64,000 nucleotides of DNA from Salmonella enterica subsp. diarizonae (GTDB taxonomy: Bacteria > Pseudomonadota > Gammaproteobacteria > Enterobacterales > Enterobacteriaceae), in the NCBI RefSeq assembly GCF_008692785.1, contig NZ_VXJV01000003.1:186001-250000 (forward strand). Reading direction: 5' to 3'. Both the position numbers and the translations under genes were made by a program. The notes under the pieces are model-generated. The model had not been told where the DNA came from, did not search any database, and saw only the letters and a list, made by a program, of their open reading frames with translations. This document shows, piece after piece, positions 6,522 to 17,350 of this stretch (positions within the stretch are counted from its first letter, which is position 1; each line of letters starts with the position of its first letter).

Positions 6522-8873
6522 ATGATTCAGGAGCGAACTTTGACCCACGCACCATCGCGCCATTCGGTATTGACCGCTGCACACTGGGGGCCAGTCCGCG
6601 TTGAAACCGACGGAGAACGCATTTTTGCCTCATATGGCGAACTCCCGACGGCACACCCAAATTCCTTGCAAACCGTTGTCCATGACCAGGTGCATAGTAA
6701 AACGCGGGTTCGCTTCCCGATGGTGCGTAAAGGGTTTCTGGCTTCACCCGATAAGCCGCAAGGCGTACGCGGGCAGGATGAGTTTGTTCGCGTAAGTTGG
6801 GATGACGCGCTGGATCTGATCCACGCTCAGCACAAACGTATTCGTGAAAGTTATGGATCGTCGTCTATTTTCGCCGGTTCCTACGGTTGGCGTTCGAACG
6901 GCGTATTACATAAAGCGGCCACGCTCTTGCAGCGTTACATGGCGCTGGCGGGAGGATATACCGGCCATCTTGGCGATTATTCCACCGGTGCGGCGCAGGC
7001 TATCATGCCTTATGTGGTGGGTGGCAACGAGGTTTACCAGCAGCAGACTAGCTGGCCGGTGGTGCTGGAACACAGCGACGTCGTGGTGCTCTGGAGCGCG
7101 AACCCGCTTAATACTCTGAAAATTGCCTGGAACGCCTCGGATGAACAGGGTCTCAATTATTTTGCGGCGTTGCGAAAAAGGGGGAAGCGCCTGATCTGCA
7201 TCGATCCGATGCGATCGGAAAGCGTCGACTTTTTTGGCGATAAGATGGAGTGGATCGCCCCGCATATGGGCACCGATGTGGCGTTAATGTTGGGGATCGC
7301 CCATACGTTGGTGGAAAACGGTTGGCAGGATGAAGCGTTCCTTACCCGCTGCACGACGGGCTATGACCTCTTCGCCGATTATCTTTTGGGCGTGACCGAC
7401 GGTACGGCCAAAACAGCGGAATGGGCGGCGGAGATTTGCGGCATTTCTGCGGTGAAAATCCGTGAACTGGCGGAAATATTTCATCATAACACCACTATGC
7501 TGATGGCCGGTTGGGGAATGCAGCGTCAGCAGTTCGGCGAGCAAAAGCACTGGATGATCGTCACGCTTGCCGCAATGCTGGGGCAAATTGGTACGCCTGG
7601 CGGCGGGTTTGGTTTTTCTTATCATTTTGCTAACGGCGGCAACCCGACGCGACGCGCCGCCGTGTTAGCGTCGATGCAGGGGAGCATCACGGGCGGCGTC
7701 GATGCGGTAGATAAAATACCGGTGGCGCGTATTGTCGATGCGCTGGAAAACCCCGGTGGGTTTTACCAACACAATGGGATGGATCGCCGCTTCCCGGATA
7801 TTCGTTTTATCTGGTGGGCCGGCGGCGCGAACTTCACCCATCATCAGGATACCAACCGTCTGATTCGCGCGTGGCAAAAACCGGAGATTGTCGTCATCTC
7901 TGAATGTTTCTGGACGGCCGCCGCGAAACACGCGGATATTGTTCTGCCCGCGACCACCAGCTATGAGCGTAACGATTTGACCATGACCGGCGACTATAGC
8001 AATCAGCATTTGGCGCCAATGAAGCAGGTAGTGTCGCCCCGGTGGGAGGCGCGGAATGATTTTGACGTTTTTGCTGAACTGAGCGAACGATGGGAAGCCG
8101 GCGGTTACGCTCGGTTCACTGAAGGAAAAAGCGAGCTGGCGTGGCTGGAGACCTTCTACAATATTGCCGCCCAGCGTGGCGCCAGCCTGGGGGTGACGCT
8201 GCCGCCGTTTGCCGCATTCTGGCAGGCTAACCGTTTACTGGAGATGCCGGAAAATCCCGCCAGCGCGCAGTTTGTGCGCTTCGCGGATTTTCGCCGCGAT
8301 CCTGATAACCATCCGCTAAAAACGGCCAGCGGCAAAATCGAAATCTATTCTGCGCGCATTGCCAGCTATGGGTACGCGGATTGTCCCGGTCATCCGATGT
8401 GGCTTGTGCCGGATGAGTGGCACGGGAATGCCGATGCGGGGCAGGTTCAGTTACTTTCCGCGCATCCGGCGCACCGCCTGCATAGCCAGCTTAACTACAG
8501 TTCGTTACGGGAGCGGTATGCGGTAGCAGGACGCGAACCGGCGACGATTCATCCGCAGGATGCGACAGCGCGCGGAATCGTCGATGGCGATACGATACGC
8601 GTCTGGAATCATCGTGGGCAGATTCTGGCGGGCGCGGTCGTTACCGAAGGGATTCGGCCCGGCGTGATCTGTATTCACGAAGGCGCATGGCCGGACCCTG
8701 AACCTACCGCAGGCGGTATATGTAAAAACGGCGCGGTAAACGTCCTGACAAAAGATCTCCCCAGCTCCCGGCTGGGGAACGGTTGTGCGGGCAATACCGC
8801 GTTGGTCTGGTTTGAGAAATATACCGGCCCGGCGCTACCGCTTACGGCGTTTGATCCGCCTGCCAGCTCATAA
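6522..8873 (+). CDS. bisC: Biotin sulfoxide reductase
   Basis: A molybdopterin-dependent oxidoreductase of the DMSO reductase family, 783 residues from the upstream ATG; the E. coli protein has about 777. It reduces biotin d-sulfoxide to biotin and also methionine sulfoxide. There is no Tat signal, in keeping with a cytoplasmic enzyme. The active-site serine that binds molybdenum is expected in GDYSTGAAQ, around residue 150. Later cofactor motifs are [15 protein letters not shown] and the C-terminal molydopterin-binding domain near [11 protein letters not shown]. The exact start is uncertain by a few codons (ATG at 6522 or nearby). Its 3' end overlaps the convergent yiaC by 32 bp. Confidence 0.93.
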   Translation: MIQERTLTHAPSRHSVLTAAHWGPVRVETDGERIFASYGELPTAHPNSLQTVVHDQVHSKTRVRFPMVRKGFLASPDKPQGVRGQDEFVRVSWDDALDLIHAQHKRIRESYGSSSIFAGSYGWRSNGVLHKAATLLQRYMALAGGYTGHLGDYSTGAAQAIMPYVVGGNEVYQQQTSWPVVLEHSDVVVLWSANPLNTLKIAWNASDEQGLNYFAALRKRGKRLICIDPMRSESVDFFGDKMEWIAPHMGTDVALMLGIAHTLVENGWQDEAFLTRCTTGYDLFADYLLGVTDGTAKTAEWAAEICGISAVKIRELAEIFHHNTTMLMAGWGMQRQQFGEQKHWMIVTLAAMLGQIGTPGGGFGFSYHFANGGNPTRRAAVLASMQGSITGGVDAVDKIPVARIVDALENPGGFYQHNGMDRRFPDIRFIWWAGGANFTHHQDTNRLIRAWQKPEIVVISECFWTAAAKHADIVLPATTSYERNDLTMTGDYSNQHLAPMKQVVSPRWEARNDFDVFAELSERWEAGGYARFTEGKSELAWLETFYNIAAQRGASLGVTLPPFAAFWQANRLLEMPENPASAQFVRFADFRRDPDNHPLKTASGKIEIYSARIASYGYADCPGHPMWLVPDEWHGNADAGQVQLLSAHPAHRLHSQLNYSSLRERYAVAGREPATIHPQDATARGIVDGDTIRVWNHRGQILAGAVVTEGIRPGVICIHEGAWPDPEPTAGGICKNGAVNVLTKDLPSSRLGNGCAGNTALVWFEKYTGPALPLTAFDPPASS

Positions 8874-9282
8874 TCCAGGTGGGATGGGAAGTATCCTCTT
8901 GCCAGGCGCTATCTTCAATGCGAAAACCGAGCGCATGATAGAAGTTTACGGCGGTTTGATTTTTCTGGTAAACCTCAAGGCTTAGCAGCGGAAAACGTTG
9001 CTGTACATATTCCAGAAGCGCTTTGCCAATGCCGTGTCTTAACGCGTCGGGGGCGACAAACAGCGCCCCGACAAAACGGGCTTCCAGCACGCTGACGAAG
9101 CCTTTCAGTTGTCCATTTTCTTCCCATACCCAGGTTTGTGCGGCGGGTAAATAGACGTCGCGCACAATCGCTTCGCTCTCGTGCCAGTAACGTTCTTCGA
9201 TAAAGGGATGGGCATAAATAGTACTTTTCATCCACAGCGCCAGAATAGACGCCATGTCCTCACTCTGGGATTTGCGAATCAT
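8842..9282 (-). CDS. yiaC: GNAT-family acetyltransferase YiaC
   Basis: A 146-residue single-domain GNAT acetyltransferase. The acetyl-CoA binding signature is [13 protein letters not shown], followed by the C-terminal NFYHALGF motif. In E. coli YiaC is reported to acetylate protein lysines. The start at MIRKSQ matches the family length; the longer frame has 31 extra codons overlapping tag and no family support. Its 5' end overlaps the tag stop by 23 nt, so tag and yiaC form a coupled minus-strand operon. Confidence 0.9.
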   Translation of the reverse strand: MIRKSQSEDMASILALWMKSTIYAHPFIEERYWHESEAIVRDVYLPAAQTWVWEENGQLKGFVSVLEARFVGALFVAPDALRHGIGKALLEYVQQRFPLLSLEVYQKNQTAVNFYHALGFRIEDSAWQEDTSHPTWIMSWQADQTP

Positions 9283-9841
9283 GTTTTTCTCCCGGATGGC
9301 AAAAACAGCCGGTAATATGGTCGTTGACCAGTCCGCACGCCTGCATAAAGGAGTAACAGATAGTCGTACCGACAAACTTGAAACCGCGCTTTTTCAATGC
9401 CTTAGCAAGCGCATCTGACGCAGGTGTTGAGGTGGGGATCTCATCCAGACTGGCCGCCTGGGTGAGCTGCGGCTGGCCATCAACGAATGACCAGACAAAA
9501 TCGGCGAAAGGCTCGCCGTTTTGCTCCATCGCAAGCCAGGCGCGGGCGTTACTGATAATGGCCTGAATTTTCCCGCGATGCCGTATAATCCCCGTATTCT
9601 GCAGCAGGCGTTCAACATCCTCCTCCTGCATAGCAGCGATACGTACCGGGTCAAACTGATGAAAACAGGCGCGATAGTTCTCCCGTTTTTTAAGCACGGT
9701 GATCCAGGATAAACCGGCCTGTTGACCTTCAAGACAGATCATTTCAAACAACTTTCTGCCATCAGTTTCCGGTATGCCCCACTCGTTGTCATGATAGGCA
9801 ATATAAAGGGGGTCCTGGCTGACCCAGCCGCAACGCTGCAT
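9260..9841 (-). CDS. tag: 3-methyladenine DNA glycosylase I
   Basis: A 193-residue constitutive glycosylase that removes 3-methyladenine from alkylated DNA and starts base-excision repair. The N-terminal RCGWVSQDPLYIAYHDNEWG and the zinc-binding Cys/His residues at both ends (Cys4, His17 and the C-terminal HITGCFCHPG) fit the Tag family. The start at MQRCGW is chosen because GAGGAAG lies upstream and the length agrees; an in-frame ATG 14 codons earlier is not supported. It is followed by overlapping yiaC. Confidence 0.95.
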   Translation of the reverse strand: MQRCGWVSQDPLYIAYHDNEWGIPETDGRKLFEMICLEGQQAGLSWITVLKKRENYRACFHQFDPVRIAAMQEEDVERLLQNTGIIRHRGKIQAIISNARAWLAMEQNGEPFADFVWSFVDGQPQLTQAASLDEIPTSTPASDALAKALKKRGFKFVGTTICYSFMQACGLVNDHITGCFCHPGEKHDSQIPE

Positions 9842-9997
9842 AGACTTCCTCGTTATTGTGGTTACCGCGAAAATTTCCTTCAACCCGCCTTGACGGGCCC
9901 GCTAAAAGGACAATAGTTAATACAGGGCTGATGCCCGACATCCTTCATTCAATGACAATAATATCGCCGAATTCGGCTCTACTCTGGAGTCGCGTTG

Positions 9998-10702
9998 ATG
10001 ATTGTAAGAAAACGCCGTGGTCGCCGGACATTGCGTTGTCTGGCCGGCCTTATGGCCTGCTCGTTTTTTATCAATACCGCGTATGCCTGGCAACAAGAAT
10101 ATATCGCTGAAGCGGTTCCGGGGCATACGACGGAACGCTATACCTGGGACAGCGATCACCAACCGAATTACAACGACATACTGGCCGAACGTATTCAGTC
10201 TACGCAAAATACGGTGGGTCCGGTGCTTAGCCTGGCGGATGAAACTCCGCTTGATGCGACCAGCGGTATCAGTATGGGCTGGAATTTTCCGCTTTCCCGA
10301 CGCGTGACCACCGGGCCGGTAGCGGCGCTGCATTACGACGGTTCGACTTCATCAATGTATAACGAATATGGCGATAGCGCGACGACATTAACGCTCACCG
10401 ATCCGTTATGGCACGCCAGCGTCAGTACATTAGGCTGGCGGGTAAATTCGCAATTCGGCGATGTCCGTCCCTGGGCGCAAATTAGCTATAACCAGCAGTT
10501 TGGGGAAAATATCTGGAAAGCGCAGTCTGGGTTAAGCCGTATGACCGCAGTAAATCAAGAGGGAAACTGGCTGGATGTCACTGTAGGCGCGGACGTGTTA
10601 CTTAACCCACATCTGGCGGCGTATGCGACGTTTTCCCAGGCGGAAAATAGCGCTACGGATAGCGATTATTTGTATACCCTGGGGGTGAGCGCTCGCTTTT
10701 AA
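9998..10702 (+). CDS. yhjY: Autotransporter beta-domain protein YhjY
   Basis: A 234-residue exported protein. The signal peptide has a very basic N-region (IVRKRRGRR) and is probably cut after TAYA near residue 30. The rest is mainly short beta strands, and the protein ends in the aromatic residue Phe (LYTLGVSARF), typical of outer-membrane barrels. Position between tag and eptB agrees with yhjY of other enterics. The function is unknown; it looks like a barrel without a large passenger. The start is ATG at 9998, with a TTG one codon earlier as an alternative. Confidence 0.75.
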   Translation: MIVRKRRGRRTLRCLAGLMACSFFINTAYAWQQEYIAEAVPGHTTERYTWDSDHQPNYNDILAERIQSTQNTVGPVLSLADETPLDATSGISMGWNFPLSRRVTTGPVAALHYDGSTSSMYNEYGDSATTLTLTDPLWHASVSTLGWRVNSQFGDVRPWAQISYNQQFGENIWKAQSGLSRMTAVNQEGNWLDVTVGADVLLNPHLAAYATFSQAENSATDSDYLYTLGVSARF

Positions 10703-10931
10703 CGAGATAAGCCCCGCCCGGATTTATTAGACGTTCGGCTAATACTCTGTTTATATATTTACAAAAATATATGGGTTAATCACATTCTCTATAGACACTT
10801 TTTGCGCTTCCTGTGGTCTACTTAGCCGCGCTTGTAGACTTTCTCACATCTGCGTTAGCCGCATATTTACCTGTTTGATTAAAGAATCGTTGTACAGGTC
10901 GTTTTTATCCCGATTCCCAGGGTTTGCTTGC

Positions 10932-12623
10932 ATGAGATACATTAAATCGATGACGCAGCAGAAACTTAGTTTCTTGCTTGCGCTCTATATCGGTCTGTTT
11001 ATGAATTGCGCCGTGTTTTACCGCCGTTTCGGCAGTTATGCGCAAGAATTTACCATTTGGAAAGGCATCTCCGCGGTTGTCGAACTTGGCGCCACGGTGC
11101 TGGTGACTTTCTTCTTACTTCGTCTTCTTTCACTGTTTGGCCGACGAGTCTGGCGCGTGCTGGCCACGCTGGTGGTGCTGTTTTCCGCTGGCGCCAGTTA
11201 TTACATGACCTTCCTGAATGTGGTGATTGGCTACGGCATTATTGCGTCTGTTATGACCACCGACATCGATCTCTCGAAAGAGGTGGTGGGGCTGCACTTC
11301 GTATTGTGGCTGATTGCCGTGAGCGTACTTCCGCTCATTTTCATCTGGAGTAACCGCTGTCGCTACACGTTGTTGCGCCAGCTACGTACGCCGGGGCAGC
11401 GTTTTCGCAGCGCCGCTGTGGTGGCGCTCGCAGGGGTGATGGTGTGGGCGCCTATCCGCCTGCTGGATGTGCATCAGAAAAAGGTTGAGCGGGCGACAGG
11501 CATCGATTTACCTAGCTATGGCGGCGTGGTGGCGAACTCCTATCTGCCCTCAAACTGGTTATCTGCGTTAGGGCTGTATGCCTGGGCGCAGGTAGATGAG
11601 TCGTCGGACAATAATTCATTAATAAATCCGGCCAGGAAATTTACCTATGTTGCGCCGAAGGATGGGGATGACACCTACGTCGTTTTCATTATCGGTGAGA
11701 CGACCCGTTGGGATCACATGGGGATTTTCGGCTACGAGCGTAATACCACGCCGAAGCTGGCGCAGGAAAAAAATCTGGCGGCGTTCCGCGGCTATTCCTG
11801 CGATACCGCGACCAAGCTATCTTTACGTTGTATGTTTGTACGAGAAGGCGGCGCGGATAATAACCCGCAGCGTACGCTAAAAGAGCAGAATGTTTTTGCG
11901 GTACTCAAACAGCTCGGGTTCAGTTCCGATCTGTACGCCATGCAGAGCGAAATATGGTTCTATAGTAATACCATGGCGGATAATATCTCCTATCGCGAGC
12001 AGATCGGCGCGGAGCCGCGTAACCGCGGTAAAACGGTTGATGACATGCTGTTGATTGATGAGATGCAGAACTCAATTACCCAGAACCCGGAGGGTAAGCA
12101 TCTGATTATCCTGCATACCAAAGGGTCGCATTTTAATTATACGCAACGTTATCCGCGCAGCTACGCTCAGTGGAAGCCCGAGTGTATTGGGGTCGATAGC
12201 GGCTGCACGAAAGCGCAGATGATCAACTCTTACGATAACTCCGTGACCTATGTTGATCACTTTATTACCAGCGTGTTCGATCAGCTACGTGATAAAAAAG
12301 CGATTGTGTTCTACGCGGCTGACCACGGCGAGTCGATTAACGAACGCGAACATTTGCACGGTACGCCGCGCAACATGGCGCCGCCGGAGCAATTCCGCGT
12401 TCCGATGCTGGTATGGATGTCGGATAAATATCTTGCCAATCCGCAGCATGCGCAGATGTTTGCTCACCTGAAACAACAGGCGGAGATCAAAGTGCCGCGT
12501 CGTCATGTGGAGCTGTACGACACGATAATGGGCTGCCTGGGGTATACATCGCCGAATGGCGGCATTAACCAGAATAACAACTGGTGCCATATTCCCGATG
12601 CGCAGAAAGTCGCCGCGAAGTAA
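10932..12623 (+). CDS. eptB: Kdo2-lipid A phosphoethanolamine 7''-transferase
   Basis: A 563-residue inner-membrane enzyme that adds phosphoethanolamine to the outer Kdo sugar of LPS, using phosphatidylethanolamine. Five membrane segments occupy about residues 10-175, followed by a periplasmic alkaline-phosphatase-fold domain with [10 protein letters not shown], the nucleophile-threonine region [13 protein letters not shown] and the metal site AADHGES. The start at 10932 matches the family; the longer frame (10875) has 19 unsupported codons. In enterics expression depends on sigma-E and on the small RNA MgrR. The long polar fimbrial operon that some Salmonella carry in this neighbourhood is absent. 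Confidence 0.93.
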   Translation: MRYIKSMTQQKLSFLLALYIGLFMNCAVFYRRFGSYAQEFTIWKGISAVVELGATVLVTFFLLRLLSLFGRRVWRVLATLVVLFSAGASYYMTFLNVVIGYGIIASVMTTDIDLSKEVVGLHFVLWLIAVSVLPLIFIWSNRCRYTLLRQLRTPGQRFRSAAVVALAGVMVWAPIRLLDVHQKKVERATGIDLPSYGGVVANSYLPSNWLSALGLYAWAQVDESSDNNSLINPARKFTYVAPKDGDDTYVVFIIGETTRWDHMGIFGYERNTTPKLAQEKNLAAFRGYSCDTATKLSLRCMFVREGGADNNPQRTLKEQNVFAVLKQLGFSSDLYAMQSEIWFYSNTMADNISYREQIGAEPRNRGKTVDDMLLIDEMQNSITQNPEGKHLIILHTKGSHFNYTQRYPRSYAQWKPECIGVDSGCTKAQMINSYDNSVTYVDHFITSVFDQLRDKKAIVFYAADHGESINEREHLHGTPRNMAPPEQFRVPMLVWMSDKYLANPQHAQMFAHLKQQAEIKVPRRHVELYDTIMGCLGYTSPNGGINQNNNWCHIPDAQKVAAK

Positions 12624-12673
12624 GCCGTCTGCCGACTTTCTCGCCGATTGAATTGTATTTTGCGACTAAGGGA

Positions 12674-12702
12674 TTGACGGGCGTGCGCCTGAGCAGTAAG
12701 AT
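12674..12702 (+). promoter_or_regulatory. Promoter of proK tRNA
   Basis: A TTGACG -35 (12674-12679), a 17-bp spacer and a TAAGAT -10 (12697-12702) lie just ahead of the tRNA. The GC-rich stretch TGCGCCCG after the -10 resembles the stringent discriminator of stable-RNA promoters. Confidence 0.8.
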
Positions 12703-12713
12703 GCGCCCGCATT

Positions 12714-12940
<227 letters not shown>

Positions 12941-13108
12941 ATCCTCTATCACCGACCAAATTCAAAAACCCTGCTCAACGAGCAGGGTTTTTTGTATCTG
13001 AAGCCTGAAGAGGATGAGAACCTCCGGGGGCAAGAGGTTCGACTCGAGCGAAGCGAGAGAACGTTGCGTCAGCAACGGCCCGCAGGGCGAGCCACGCAGT
13101 GGCGAGTC
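12941..13108 (+). repeat. 168-bp tandem repeat, unit 2
   Basis: A near-identical copy of 12773-12940. It begins with a second copy of the tRNA-Pro 3' end including CCA and continues with the second terminator. A frame through both units (12824-13141) would encode an Arg- and Glu-rich repetitive peptide; I do not call it a gene, although the E. coli rtT region encodes a small basic Tpr peptide. Confidence 0.9.
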
Positions 13109-13114
13109 ATCCTC
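13011..13114 (+). ncRNA. Candidate structured RNA segment, copy 2 (rtT-like)
   Basis: The same nested stems as in copy 1, shifted by 168 bp. The one base difference in this segment (A to G near 13068) falls in the loop of the CGTTGC/GCAACG hairpin, so every stem is preserved. Confidence 0.5.
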
Positions 13115-13443
13115 TCCTGGCGCCTGCTTACTCATTGCTGACATATTCCATTGCTTTCGCCGCCGTTTGCGTAAATCGCTTTCTGCGTTACTGCCTGCCG
13201 TACTTAGCATTTTTCGCTGTCCGCTTTAACGTACATGGTATTAATCGCTCATATATGCGCCATATTTTTAAAATTTTTGCGTTGACAGCATAAAAGTTAA
13301 ACACTAAATGTTTCTAAATATTAAGATAATTATTCTGATGACTCGGGCGTAGCACAAATTTCCCTGCTGAAAATACCCTTCTGAACTTTTTTTAATCTTT
13401 GTTTGTTAATTCTCACCGTTGTTGTAAAAGCTGGTTACCTGTA

Positions 13444-13642
13444 TTGACGTTTTGACATTCTGTTGACAGATTGTAGGGAATGAGGGGCATTTTATGGAGA
13501 ATCCGCACTGCAACTCAGTCGTTTATGCGAACGGAATCCCCACCTCTCACTACTGACCTGACCAGGTAAAAAACAAAAAAGGCCGGGCGGTAAAAGCCAC
13601 TGCAAAGGGCAAAACAACATACATCACAATTGGAGCAGAAGA
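13444..13642 (+). promoter_or_regulatory. dppA promoter and leader with probable GcvB target
   Basis: TTGACA (13452-13457), a 16-bp spacer and TAGGGA (13474-13479) form a plausible promoter, giving a leader of roughly 160 nt. A second TTGAC box lies at 13444. Near the start codon the leader contains AAAACAACATACATCACA (from 13611), a C/A-rich stretch of the kind paired by the small RNA GcvB, which is known to repress dppA in enterics. The 330 bp between the proK repeats and this promoter hold no gene that I can see. Confidence 0.55.
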
Positions 13643-15250
13643 ATGAGTATTTCCTTGAAGAAGTCAGGGATGCTGAAGCTTGGTCTGAGCCTGATAGCCA
13701 TGACCGTTGCAGCAAGCGTACAGGCTAAAACTCTGGTTTATTGTTCAGAAGGATCTCCTGAAGGATTCAACCCGCAGCTGTTTACTTCCGGTACCACTTA
13801 TGACGCCAGCGCTGTGCCCATCTACAATCGCCTGGTAGAATTCAAAATCGGCACCACGGAAGTGATCCCGGGTCTTGCTGAGAAGTGGGATATCAGCGAA
13901 GACGGTAAAATCTATACGTTCCACCTGCGTAAAGGGGTGAAATGGCAATCCAGCAAGGATTTCAAACCCACGCGCGAGCTGAACGCCGATGATGTCGTGT
14001 TCTCTTTCGACCGGCAGAAAAACGAGCAGAACCCGTACCATAAAGTGTCTGGCGGCAGCTATGAATACTTTGAAGGCATGGGTCTGCCGGATCTGATTAG
14101 CGAAGTGAAGAAGATGGATGATCACACCGTGCAGTTTGTGCTGACGCGTCCGGAAGCGCCGTTCCTTGCCGATTTGGCCATGGACTTCGCCTCTATTCTT
14201 TCCAAAGAATATGCCGACAATATGCTGAAAGCCGGTACGCCGGAAAAAGTAGATCTGAACCCGGTTGGCACTGGCCCATTCCAACTGGTGCAATATCAGA
14301 AAGACTCCCGCATTCTCTACAAAGCCTTTGACGGTTACTGGGGCACGAAGCCGAAAATTGACCGCCTGGTTTTCTCCATTACGCCTGACGCCTCCGTGCG
14401 TTACGCTAAATTGCAGAAAAATGAGTGTCAAGTGATGCCGTACCCGAACCCGGCTGACATCGCCCGTATGAAGCAGGATAAAAACATCAATCTGATGGAG
14501 CAGGCGGGTCTGAACGTGGGCTATCTCTCCTATAACGTACAGAAAAAACCGCTGGATGACGTCAAAGTTCGCCAGGCGTTGACCTATGCCGTGAATAAAG
14601 AGGCCATCATCAAAGCCGTTTATCAGGGCGCGGGCGTTGCCGCAAAAAACCTGATCCCGCCGACGATGTGGGGCTATAACGACGATATTAAAGACTACGG
14701 CTACGATCCGGAAAAAGCGAAGGCGCTGCTGAAAGAAGCCGGTCTGGAAAAAGGCTTCACCATCGATCTGTGGGCGATGCCGGTACAGCGTCCCTATAAC
14801 CCGAATGCGCGTCGTATGGCGGAAATGATCCAGGCGGACTGGGCGAAGATTGGCGTTCAGGCCAAAATTGTCACCTATGAATGGGGCGAATACCTCAAGC
14901 GCGCTAAAGATGGCGAGCACCAGACGGTGATGATGGGCTGGACCGGCGACAATGGCGATCCGGATAACTTCTTCGCCACTCTGTTCAGTTGCGATGCCGC
15001 GCAGCAAGGCTCCAACTATTCAAAATGGTGTTACAAGCCGTTTGAAGACCTCATTCAGCCTGCGCGTGCGACCGATGACCACAACAAGCGTATTGAACTC
15101 TATAAACAGGCCCAGGTTGTGATGCATGACCAGGCGCCAGCGCTGATCATCGCTCACTCCACGGTTTATGAGCCAGTGCGTAAAGAAGTTAAAGGCTATG
15201 TGGTTGATCCGCTGGGCAAACATCACTTCGAAAACGTCTCTGTCGAATAA
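13643..15250 (+). CDS. dppA: Dipeptide-binding protein DppA
   Basis: A 535-residue periplasmic substrate-binding protein (SBP family 5). The signal peptide is cut after SVQA at residue 28. It binds dipeptides and delivers them to DppBCDF; in E. coli it also serves haem uptake and dipeptide chemotaxis through Tap. The family motif GLAEKWDISEDGKIYTFHLR and the full length agree. GGAG lies upstream of the ATG. It is the first gene of dppABCDF, and a long hairpin after it should favour DppA over the membrane and ATPase subunits. Confidence 0.97.
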   Translation: MSISLKKSGMLKLGLSLIAMTVAASVQAKTLVYCSEGSPEGFNPQLFTSGTTYDASAVPIYNRLVEFKIGTTEVIPGLAEKWDISEDGKIYTFHLRKGVKWQSSKDFKPTRELNADDVVFSFDRQKNEQNPYHKVSGGSYEYFEGMGLPDLISEVKKMDDHTVQFVLTRPEAPFLADLAMDFASILSKEYADNMLKAGTPEKVDLNPVGTGPFQLVQYQKDSRILYKAFDGYWGTKPKIDRLVFSITPDASVRYAKLQKNECQVMPYPNPADIARMKQDKNINLMEQAGLNVGYLSYNVQKKPLDDVKVRQALTYAVNKEAIIKAVYQGAGVAAKNLIPPTMWGYNDDIKDYGYDPEKAKALLKEAGLEKGFTIDLWAMPVQRPYNPNARRMAEMIQADWAKIGVQAKIVTYEWGEYLKRAKDGEHQTVMMGWTGDNGDPDNFFATLFSCDAAQQGSNYSKWCYKPFEDLIQPARATDDHNKRIELYKQAQVVMHDQAPALIIAHSTVYEPVRKEVKGYVVDPLGKHHFENVSVE

Positions 15251-15258
15251 TTAAAAGA

Positions 15259-15299
15259 GCGCTACGCTCCGGCCTTTGTCGGCCGGATCAGCGTAGCGC
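15259..15299. repeat. REP-like hairpin between dppA and dppB
   Basis: GCGCTACGCT (15259-15268) pairs with AGCGTAGCGC (15290-15299), and GGCC/GGCC continue the stem around TTTGTC. A hairpin of this kind after the first gene of a transporter operon usually stabilises the upstream binding-protein mRNA and limits read-through. Confidence 0.75.
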
Positions 15300-15408
15300 C
15301 AGCCGGTAACTATGCTTCGCCCCTCGGCTATTTTTTGAGCGGGATAAGATTTGTGAGCAATACAGACTCACGGTTCCAGGCCGTGCGTCATGAGAGAGAA
15401 TCCGGGTT

Positions 15409-16428
15409 ATGTTGCAGTTCATTCTCCGACGTTTGGGACTCGTCATCCCGACGTTTATCGGTATTACCCTTCTCACCTTTGCCTTTGTCCATATGATCCC
15501 GGGCGATCCGGTGATGATCATGGCGGGTGAGCGAGGTATCTCCCCTGAGCGCCATGCTCAACTGTTGGCTGAACTCGGTCTTGATAAACCGATGTGGCAG
15601 CAGTATCTCCATTATATCTGGGGGGTGATGCATGGCGATTTAGGCATCTCGCTGAAAAGCCGAATCCCCGTGTGGGACGAGTTTGTACCTCGCTTTAAAG
15701 CGACGCTGGAACTTGGCGTCTGCGCCATGATTTTCGCCACTGCGGTGGGGATTCCGGTTGGCGTACTGGCTGCCGTCAAGCGTGGCTCCATTTTCGACCA
15801 TACTGCCGTTGGCCTGGCGCTGACCGGTTACTCTATGCCAATCTTCTGGTGGGGCATGATGCTGATCATGCTGGTCTCCGTCCACTGGAACCTGACACCG
15901 GTTTCCGGGCGCGTGAGCGATATGGTGTTTCTTGATGACACCAATCCGTTGACTGGCTTTATGCTGATCGACACCGCCATCTGGGGCGAAGAGGGCAACT
16001 TTATTGATGCGCTGGCACATATGATCCTGCCTGCGATGGTACTCGGCACAATCCCGCTGGCCGTCATTGTGCGTATGACCCGTTCGTCGATGCTGGAAGT
16101 GCTGGGGGAGGATTACATCCGTACCGCACGCGCCAAAGGGTTGACCAGGATGCGCGTCATTATCGTCCATGCTCTGCGTAACGCCATGCTGCCGGTCGTC
16201 ACCGTGATCGGCCTGCAGGTCGGGACGCTGTTGGCAGGCGCGATTCTGACAGAAACTATCTTCTCGTGGCCCGGTCTGGGGCGCTGGCTGATCGATGCGC
16301 TGCAACGCCGCGATTATCCGGTAGTGCAGGGCGGTGTGTTACTGGTAGCGACGATGATTATTCTCGTCAACCTGCTGGTAGACCTGCTGTACGGCGTGGT
16401 GAACCCGCGTATTCGGCATAAGAAGTAA
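15409..16428 (+). CDS. dppB: Dipeptide ABC transporter permease DppB
   Basis: A 339-residue inner-membrane permease with six predicted membrane helices. The binding-protein-dependent transport EAA loop is seen in EDYIRTARAKGLTRMRVIIVHALRNAM (about residues 225-251). It pairs with DppC to form the channel for di- and tripeptides. The N-terminal MLQFILRRLGLVIPTFIGIT is typical of the OppB/DppB family. dppC follows after 9 bp, so the genes are co-transcribed. Confidence 0.96.
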   Translation: MLQFILRRLGLVIPTFIGITLLTFAFVHMIPGDPVMIMAGERGISPERHAQLLAELGLDKPMWQQYLHYIWGVMHGDLGISLKSRIPVWDEFVPRFKATLELGVCAMIFATAVGIPVGVLAAVKRGSIFDHTAVGLALTGYSMPIFWWGMMLIMLVSVHWNLTPVSGRVSDMVFLDDTNPLTGFMLIDTAIWGEEGNFIDALAHMILPAMVLGTIPLAVIVRMTRSSMLEVLGEDYIRTARAKGLTRMRVIIVHALRNAMLPVVTVIGLQVGTLLAGAILTETIFSWPGLGRWLIDALQRRDYPVVQGGVLLVATMIILVNLLVDLLYGVVNPRIRHKK

Positions 16429-16437
16429 GGGGCCATC

Positions 16438-17340
16438 ATGTCACAGGTTACTGAAAATAATGTTATTGCCGCACCGGCGCCCATGACGCCATTGCGAGAG
16501 TTCTGGCACTATTTCAAACGCAATAAAGGCGCGGTCGTCGGGCTGGCGTATGTCGTCATCGTGATCCTGATTGCGGTGTTTGCCAACTTTATTGCGCCGT
16601 ACAACCCGGCAGAGCAGTTCCGCGATGCGCTGCTGGCGCCGCCGGTCTGGCAGGAAGGCGGCAGTTGGGCGCATATTCTGGGAACGGATGATGTTGGTCG
16701 CGATGTCCTCTCGCGCCTGATGTATGGCGCGCGTTTGTCACTGCTGGTCGGCTGTCTGGTGGTCGTCCTGTCGCTGGTAATGGGGATTATTCTCGGCCTG
16801 GTTGCGGGCTACTTTGGCGGTCTGGTCGATAACATCATCATGCGCGTGGTCGATATCATGCTGGCCCTGCCGAGCCTGCTGCTGGCGCTGGTGTTGGTGG
16901 CGATCTTCGGCCCCTCCATCGGCAACGCTGCGCTGGCGTTGACGTTTGTGGCGCTGCCGCACTATGTCCGCTTAACCCGTGCGGCGGTTCTGGTAGAGGT
17001 GAACCGCGATTATGTGACTGCCTCTCGCGTGGCGGGCGCAGGCGCGATGCGTCAGATGTTCGTCAATATTTTCCCGAACTGCCTTGCGCCGCTGATCGTT
17101 CAGGCGTCGCTGGGCTTCTCTAACGCCATTCTCGATATGGCCGCTCTCGGTTTTCTTGGCATGGGTGCGCAGCCGCCAACGCCGGAGTGGGGCACCATGC
17201 TCTCTGACGTGTTGCAGTTCGCGCAAAGCGCCTGGTGGGTCGTGACCTTCCCGGGGCTGGCGATTCTGCTGACGGTGCTGGCATTTAACCTGATGGGTGA
17301 CGGTCTGCGTGACGCGCTCGATCCCAAACTGAAGCAGTAA
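16438..17340 (+). CDS. dppC: Dipeptide ABC transporter permease DppC
   Basis: A 300-residue inner-membrane permease with six helices, the second channel subunit of the Dpp transporter. The OppC-type N-terminal domain precedes the core, with the [19 protein letters not shown] motif near residue 80. The EAA loop is at about residues 185-212 ([20 protein letters not shown]). It is preceded by a GGGG-type ribosome-binding site and followed 10 bp later by dppD. Confidence 0.96.
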   Translation: MSQVTENNVIAAPAPMTPLREFWHYFKRNKGAVVGLAYVVIVILIAVFANFIAPYNPAEQFRDALLAPPVWQEGGSWAHILGTDDVGRDVLSRLMYGARLSLLVGCLVVVLSLVMGIILGLVAGYFGGLVDNIIMRVVDIMLALPSLLLALVLVAIFGPSIGNAALALTFVALPHYVRLTRAAVLVEVNRDYVTASRVAGAGAMRQMFVNIFPNCLAPLIVQASLGFSNAILDMAALGFLGMGAQPPTPEWGTMLSDVLQFAQSAWWVVTFPGLAILLTVLAFNLMGDGLRDALDPKLKQ

Positions 17341-17350
17341 GAGGTTCGAG

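Noticed and set aside
13745-15007. Long open frame of 420 codons opposite dppA
   Set aside because: It is a shadow of the dppA codon pattern, has a low-complexity composition rich in His, Arg and Phe, and no recognisable domain.
15640-16305. Open frame of 221 codons opposite dppB
   Set aside because: Composition dominated by Gln, Asp, His and Arg, typical of the antisense of a membrane-protein gene; no start signal.
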